NCBI RefSeq assembly: GCF_947039875.1
Contig: NZ_CAMRAN010000041.1
Location: forward strand, 1-36,447
DNA: 36,447 nt
From: an uncultured Photobacterium sp.
Lineage (GTDB): Bacteria; Pseudomonadota; Gammaproteobacteria; Enterobacterales; Vibrionaceae
Direction: 5' to 3'
Positions 32,190 through 36,447 of this stretch are shown here, one piece after another (the first letter of the stretch is position 1; each line of letters starts with the position of its first letter). Both the position numbers and the translations under genes were made by a program. The notes under the pieces were generated by a model that was not told where the DNA came from, ran no database searches, and saw only the letters and a program-made list of their open reading frames with translations.

Positions 32190-32636
32190 ATGTCAACTAT
32201 TACGCTGATCACTGGCAGCACGCTTGGTGGTGCTGAATATGTCGCCGATCATGTAGCCGATTTACTTACCGCACAAGGTCATCAAACCGATATCACAAAC
32301 CAACCTCAATTTGATCAATTAAACCAAGACACCATTTGGCTTATTATTTGTTCAACCCATGGGGCCGGTGATTATCCAGATAACTTTATCGCCTTTGCAA
32401 ATGCTCTTGCTGATCAGAATCCCACTCTTGATCAGCTAAAATTTGCCGTTATTGGGCTTGGAGACAGTAATTACGATACTTTCTGTGCTGCAGGTAAAAA
32501 TATTCAAGCACGCTTACTCTCATTAGGTGCAACACAGCTTGGTGAACGACTTGATATTGATGTTTCAATGACACCAGTACCTGAAGATGCCGCAGAAATA
32601 TGGCTTGAAGAATGGCAAAATGTATTAAATGATTAA
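32190..32636 (+). CDS. mioC: Flavodoxin-like protein MioC
   Basis: 148 aa (E. coli MioC 147). A small FMN-binding flavodoxin; in E. coli it has been linked to biotin synthase activity and its transcription enters oriC. The FMN phosphate loop is TGSTLGGAEYVAD (about 8-20), with STHGAGDYPDN and GLGDSNYDTFCAAG contacting the flavin ring. The frame is open 26 codons further upstream, but GAGGA at 32180-32184 and the family start MSTITLITGST fix ATG 32190. It lies immediately left of oriC, the classic gammaproteobacterial arrangement. Confidence 0.93.
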   Translation: MSTITLITGSTLGGAEYVADHVADLLTAQGHQTDITNQPQFDQLNQDTIWLIICSTHGAGDYPDNFIAFANALADQNPTLDQLKFAVIGLGDSNYDTFCAAGKNIQARLLSLGATQLGERLDIDVSMTPVPEDAAEIWLEEWQNVLND

Positions 32637-32680
32637 AAAGTGGTCAATAGTTACTCAATTTGAAATCCTATTTAATGCTT

Positions 32681-32945
32681 TTATCTGTGGATAACTATAG
32701 ATCTAAACGGTGATCAACCCATAGTTATCCATTTAATAACTTATAGACCCCTCTGCCCCTGTGTATAAGTAGCTATTTTGATCCCAGCCTATCCTCTGGA
32801 AGATCCAAGCTACTCCACAACAAATGATCGTCTATAAATACATGATCATAAGGATCATTTAGCGGTTATCCACACGATCAGTGGATCCTAATAGTAGATC
32901 TAATAGAAGATCTCTTTAAAAAGATCTTATATATATTTAAGAGAC
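32681..32945. other. oriC: Chromosomal replication origin oriC
   Basis: It lies between mioC and mnmG and is laid out as E. coli oriC. DnaA boxes: R4-like TGTGGATAA (32686-32694, inverted perfect box), R2-like TGTGTATAA (32760-32768), R1-like TTATCCACA (32866-32874, perfect), and a degenerate TTATCCATT (32725-32733) at the R3 region. Next to R1 come three 13-mers and the AT-rich stretch TTATATATATTTAA (32927-32940), the likely unwinding element. Fourteen GATC sites occur from 32700 to 32967, as expected for Dam/SeqA control. Box orientation and order match E. coli read from the mioC side. IHF and Fis sites are likely but I did not assign them. Confidence 0.95.
32888..32926 (-). repeat. Three oriC 13-mer repeats
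   Basis: On the minus strand: GATCTTTTTAAAG (32914-32926), GATCTTCTATTAG (32900-32912) and GATCTACTATTAG (32888-32900). They correspond to the L, M and R 13-mers where DnaA opens the duplex in E. coli. Confidence 0.88.
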
Positions 32946-33062
32946 GTAAATGGGCGATCAAATGATCTTGATGAAAGATTCTCTCTTGCCAAGAAACAGG
33001 ATAGAATGTCCGCCCTTTGCTCTAGTTAACTCACTGGCTATTTAAATACCTGAGGAAGTTTC

Positions 33063-34952
33063 ATGTTTTACCAGGAAAAATTTGATGTCATCGTTGTGGG
33101 TGGTGGTCATGCCGGTACCGAAGCGGCACTGGCAGCTGCCCGAATGGGACAAAAAACCTTACTATTGACCCATAATATCGATACGTTGGGCCAAATGTCG
33201 TGCAACCCAGCTATCGGCGGGATCGGGAAAGGACACCTGGTTAAAGAAGTTGACGCCCTTGGTGGCTTGATGGCACATGCTATCGATAAAGGCGGAATTC
33301 AATTCCGTACACTCAACTCTTCCAAAGGCCCTGCAGTTCGGGCAACACGTGCACAAGCAGACCGTGCACTTTACAAAGCAGCAGTACGTAACGTATTGGA
33401 AAATCAGCCTAATTTAATGATTTTCCAACAAGCTGTAACAGATTTAATTGTTGAAAACCATCGCACTACCGGTGTAGTGACTGAAATGGATTTAAAATTC
33501 CACGCAAAAGCTGTGGTATTAACCGTCGGTACATTCCTTGGCGGTAAAATTCATATTGGTCTAGAAAACTACAGTGGCGGTCGTACTGGTGATCCTGCAT
33601 CAAATGCACTTGCGGATCGTCTTCGTGAATTACCGTTACGGGTTGATCGCTTAAAAACAGGTACTCCACCACGTATTGATGCACGCACTGTTGATTTAAG
33701 TATTCTTGAAACCCAACATGGTGATAATCCAACCCCAACATTTTCTTTCATGGGGAAACAATCGGATCATCCTCGTCAAATTCCATGTTTTATTACTTAC
33801 ACCAACGAGCGTACGCATGAGGTTATTCGTAATAACCTTGATCGTAGCCCAATGTATGCTGGTGTGATTGAAGGTATTGGCCCTCGCTACTGCCCTTCAA
33901 TTGAAGATAAAGTGATGCGTTTTGCGGATAAAAATAGTCACCAAATCTTCATTGAGCCTGAAGGCTTAACCACCAATGAACTGTATCCAAATGGTATTTC
34001 TACAAGCTTACCGTTTGATGTTCAGATGCAAATTGTGCGCTCAATGAAAGGATTTGAGAACGCAACCATTATGCGTCCTGGTTATGCGATTGAGTATGAT
34101 TTCTTTGACCCGCGCGATCTTAAACAAACCTTTGAAAATAAATACATTGATGGATTGTTCTTTGCGGGACAAATCAACGGTACGACCGGTTACGAAGAAG
34201 CGGCAGCTCAAGGCCTAATGGCAGGCATGAACGCTGCCCTTCAAACCCAAGACAAAGAAGGTTGGAGTCCACGTCGTGATCAAGCGTACATGGGCGTATT
34301 GATCGATGATTTATCAACGATTGGTACTAAAGAACCGTACCGTATGTTTACGTCACGTGCGGAATATCGCTTGTTGTTACGTGAAGATAATGCTGATTTA
34401 CGTCTAACACCAATGGGACGTGAATTAGGTCTAGTTGATGATGAGCGCTGGGCGCGTTTCAATCAAAAATTAGAAAATATGGAACAAGAGCGTCAACGTT
34501 TGAAAGAGATTTGGGTTAATCCAAACTCGAATCATATTGAGAGTTTAAATAAGATCCTTAAGTCACCGATCGTTCGTGAAGCGAATGGTGAGGATCTTCT
34601 TCGTCGCCCTGAAGTTACTTACGAACAATTAACGACAATTGAAACGTTCGCGCCAGCACACGAAGACATTGAAGCGCGTGAGCAAGTTGAAATTCAGATT
34701 AAATACCAAGGTTATATTGATCGCCAACGTGATGAAGTTGAAAAATCATTACGCCATGAGACCACTAAACTACCTTTTGATCTTGATTACAGCTTAGTGA
34801 AAGGTTTATCAAACGAAGTCGTAATTAAGCTTAATGATGCGAAGCCTGAATCTGTAGGCATGGCATCACGTATTTCAGGTATTACACCAGCCGCTATTTC
34901 ATTACTATTGGTTTATTTGAAAAAACACGGCTTGCTTAAAAAAGGCGAATAA
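33063..34952 (+). CDS. mnmG: tRNA uridine-5-carboxymethylaminomethyl modification enzyme MnmG
   Basis: 629 aa, the same length as E. coli MnmG (GidA). FAD-dependent partner of MnmE in cmnm5 modification of tRNA wobble uridine. The N-terminal dinucleotide loop is [19 protein letters not shown] (11-29), then [24 protein letters not shown], the active-site Cys region [10 protein letters not shown], and [17 protein letters not shown]. The C-terminal helical domain binds MnmE and tRNA. GAGGAAG precedes the ATG. First gene right of oriC, co-directional with replication; rsmG follows after 10 nt. Confidence 0.98.
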   Translation: MFYQEKFDVIVVGGGHAGTEAALAAARMGQKTLLLTHNIDTLGQMSCNPAIGGIGKGHLVKEVDALGGLMAHAIDKGGIQFRTLNSSKGPAVRATRAQADRALYKAAVRNVLENQPNLMIFQQAVTDLIVENHRTTGVVTEMDLKFHAKAVVLTVGTFLGGKIHIGLENYSGGRTGDPASNALADRLRELPLRVDRLKTGTPPRIDARTVDLSILETQHGDNPTPTFSFMGKQSDHPRQIPCFITYTNERTHEVIRNNLDRSPMYAGVIEGIGPRYCPSIEDKVMRFADKNSHQIFIEPEGLTTNELYPNGISTSLPFDVQMQIVRSMKGFENATIMRPGYAIEYDFFDPRDLKQTFENKYIDGLFFAGQINGTTGYEEAAAQGLMAGMNAALQTQDKEGWSPRRDQAYMGVLIDDLSTIGTKEPYRMFTSRAEYRLLLREDNADLRLTPMGRELGLVDDERWARFNQKLENMEQERQRLKEIWVNPNSNHIESLNKILKSPIVREANGEDLLRRPEVTYEQLTTIETFAPAHEDIEAREQVEIQIKYQGYIDRQRDEVEKSLRHETTKLPFDLDYSLVKGLSNEVVIKLNDAKPESVGMASRISGITPAAISLLLVYLKKHGLLKKGE

Positions 34953-34962
34953 GGGCTCGATA

Positions 34963-35583
34963 ATGAAACAACGTTTAATACAACTTATCGCTCAAACTGA
35001 CCTGCAGGTCACAGAACAACAACTCGATCAATTGATTGGTTATGTGCAACTGCTGCATAAGTGGAATAAAGCGTATAATTTGACTTCTGTGCGTGATCCT
35101 AATGAAATGTTAGTTAAACACATTATGGATAGCATTGTTGTTAGCCAATATTTAGATGGTGAGCGTTACATTGATGTGGGTACGGGGCCGGGTTTACCTG
35201 GAATTCCATTAGCAATTATGTGCCCGCATAAATCATTTACGCTGCTTGATAGCTTAGGTAAACGAATTCGATTTATTCGCCAAGTGATCCATGAGCTAAA
35301 AATTACCAATGTGACTGCAGTTCAAAGTCGAGTTGAAGAGTTTGATCCCGGTGAAGGTTTTGATGCGGTATTAAGTCGTGCCTTTGCTTCAATGTCAGAC
35401 ATGGTTAATTGGTGTCACCATTTGCCTAAGTCAGGCGGTCAGTTTTTCGCTCTTAAAGGCCAGTACCATCAGGATGAAGTCTCCGATTTACCTGAATGGT
35501 GTACTGTTGTTGAAGTTAAATCTTTGCAAGTACCTGAACTTGATGGTGAACGTCATTTAGTTGTTTTAACGGCAAAAGATTAA
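34963..35583 (+). CDS. rsmG: 16S rRNA (guanine527-N7)-methyltransferase RsmG
   Basis: 206 aa (E. coli RsmG 207). AdoMet-dependent methyltransferase that makes m7G527 in 16S r[30 protein letters not shown] (about 31-57) and the AdoMet loop [17 protein letters not shown] (about 69-85) are the family signatures, followed by [12 protein letters not shown] and LSRAFAS. AAGGG precedes the ATG. It lies between mnmG and parA as in most Proteobacteria. Confidence 0.97.
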   Translation: MKQRLIQLIAQTDLQVTEQQLDQLIGYVQLLHKWNKAYNLTSVRDPNEMLVKHIMDSIVVSQYLDGERYIDVGTGPGLPGIPLAIMCPHKSFTLLDSLGKRIRFIRQVIHELKITNVTAVQSRVEEFDPGEGFDAVLSRAFASMSDMVNWCHHLPKSGGQFFALKGQYHQDEVSDLPEWCTVVEVKSLQVPELDGERHLVVLTAKD

Positions 35584-35599
35584 TTGTTGAGGTTTTTTT

Positions 35600-36394
35600 G
35601 TGGGAAGAATCATAGCTGTTGCAAATCAGAAAGGTGGTGTTGGTAAAACAACATCGTGTGTCAATCTGGCTGCTTCATTGGCTGCGACACAGCGTAAAGT
35701 ATTAGTGATCGATCTCGATCCTCAAGGTAACGCTACCATGGCTAGTGGGGTCGACAAATACCAAGTCGAATCTACCGCTTATGATCTTCTTGTTGAAGAA
35801 ACCCCATTTAATCAGGTTGTTATTAACGAAACTACTGGTGGCTATCATTTGATAGCCGCTAATGGAGATGTAACCGCAGCTGAAATTAAATTGATGGAAG
35901 TGTTTGCTCGTGAGACGCGATTGCGTAATGCACTGGCACCTGTTCGCGACAATTACGATTATATTTTTATCGATTGTCCGCCATCTCTAAACTTATTAAC
36001 AATCAATGCGATGACGGCGGCTGACTCAGTGTTAGTGCCGATGCAGTGTGAATATTTTGCCCTTGAAGGCTTAACCGCATTGATGGACACCATCAGTAAA
36101 TTAACCGCTGTTGTTAATAGTGATCTGAAAATTGAAGGGTTATTGCGAACCATGTTTGATCCCCGTAACCGACTTTCAAATGAAGTGTCACAACAGCTTA
36201 AAAAACACTTTGGTGATAAAGTATATCGCACTGTTATTCCTCGTAATGTTCGTCTTGCTGAAGCACCAAGTCACGGTCGCCCAGCAATGTATTATGACAA
36301 ATATTCTAGTGGTGCTAAGGCGTATTTAGCGTTAGCCGGTGAAATGATTCGCCGTGATGAATTAGCACTGCAAGCCCCCCAGGTTGAAGCGTAA
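35600..36394 (+). CDS. parA: Chromosome partitioning ATPase ParA (Soj)
   Basis: 264 aa from a GTG start with GAGG 7 nt upstream. Deviant Walker A QKGGVGKTTS (about 10-19), with the signature lysine at 11. Walker A' VIDLDPQGNAT and Walker B FIDCPPS follow. No N-terminal DNA-binding extension, so it is the short chromosomal (Soj) type. With ParB bound at parS it moves the origin region to the cell pole or quarter positions. It starts 16 nt after rsmG, with parB 8 nt downstream. Confidence 0.96.
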   Translation: MGRIIAVANQKGGVGKTTSCVNLAASLAATQRKVLVIDLDPQGNATMASGVDKYQVESTAYDLLVEETPFNQVVINETTGGYHLIAANGDVTAAEIKLMEVFARETRLRNALAPVRDNYDYIFIDCPPSLNLLTINAMTAADSVLVPMQCEYFALEGLTALMDTISKLTAVVNSDLKIEGLLRTMFDPRNRLSNEVSQQLKKHFGDKVYRTVIPRNVRLAEAPSHGRPAMYYDKYSSGAKAYLALAGEMIRRDELALQAPQVEA

Positions 36395-36402
36395 GGTTTT
36401 CC

Positions 36403-36447
36403 ATGAATTTCAATAAACGAGGCTTGGGCAAAGGCCTTGATGCCCTA
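36403..36447 (+). CDS. parB: ParB chromosome partitioning protein, N-terminus only (cut by window end)
   Basis: Fifteen codons are present: MNFNKRGLGKGLDAL. The RGLGKGLDAL motif is the conserved start of chromosomal ParB, containing the arginine finger-like segment that stimulates ParA. It lies 8 nt after parA. The rest, including the parS-binding helix-turn-helix, is outside the window. Confidence 0.9.
   Translation, partial: MNFNKRGLGKGLDAL

Overview
The window is a 36.4 kb stretch of a low-to-moderate GC gammaproteobacterial chromosome around its replication origin. Gene content and protein sequences point to the Vibrionaceae. Photobacterium is my best guess, but that is inference from protein resemblance; no 16S sequence is present to test it. 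Nearly all genes are core housekeeping genes in conserved origin-proximal blocks. I see no CRISPR array, insertion sequence, prophage or tRNA gene.

Layout, left to right. (1) Positions 1-260 hold the leader and tandem promoters of an rRNA operon that reads leftward off the window. Next, also leftward, come hemG, trkH and yigZ. (2) fadB-fadA (fatty acid beta-oxidation) read rightward behind a recognisable FadR operator, followed by acuI (acryloyl-CoA reductase). A convergent LysR regulator and small genes follow: two short membrane proteins of unknown function, tusA, and a YiaD-type OmpA lipoprotein. (3) glyQ-glyS end in a terminator. A one-mismatch parS site follows directly, then avtA. (4) The leftward dnaA-dnaN-recF-gyrB operon has a dnaA upstream region full of DnaA boxes and GATC sites, and dnaA very probably starts at TTG. 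(5) A three-gene polar amino acid (probably cystine) ABC transporter is followed by rpmH-rnpA-yidD-yidC and mnmE. (6) Between mnmE and mioC lies an accessory block: a divergent, apparently catalytically eroded PduO-type cobalamin adenosyltransferase homologue facing a BtuF/BtuC/BtuD-like importer. (7) mioC, a clear oriC and mnmG-rsmG-parA-parB follow; parB is cut by the window end.

How it works together. oriC (about 32.68-32.95 kb) has the same architecture as E. coli oriC: three strong DnaA boxes in R4/R2/R1 order and orientation, three GATC-containing 13-mers, an AT-rich unwinding element and 14 GATC sites. The initiator gene, the sliding clamp, gyrase and the ParAB-parS segregation system all lie within about 19 kb of it. 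The rRNA operon, dnaA-gyrB and mnmG-parA are transcribed away from oriC, co-directional with replication. The least ordinary element is the cobalamin-linked block, where the adenosyltransferase homologue seems to keep B12-contact positions but lose ATP-site residues.
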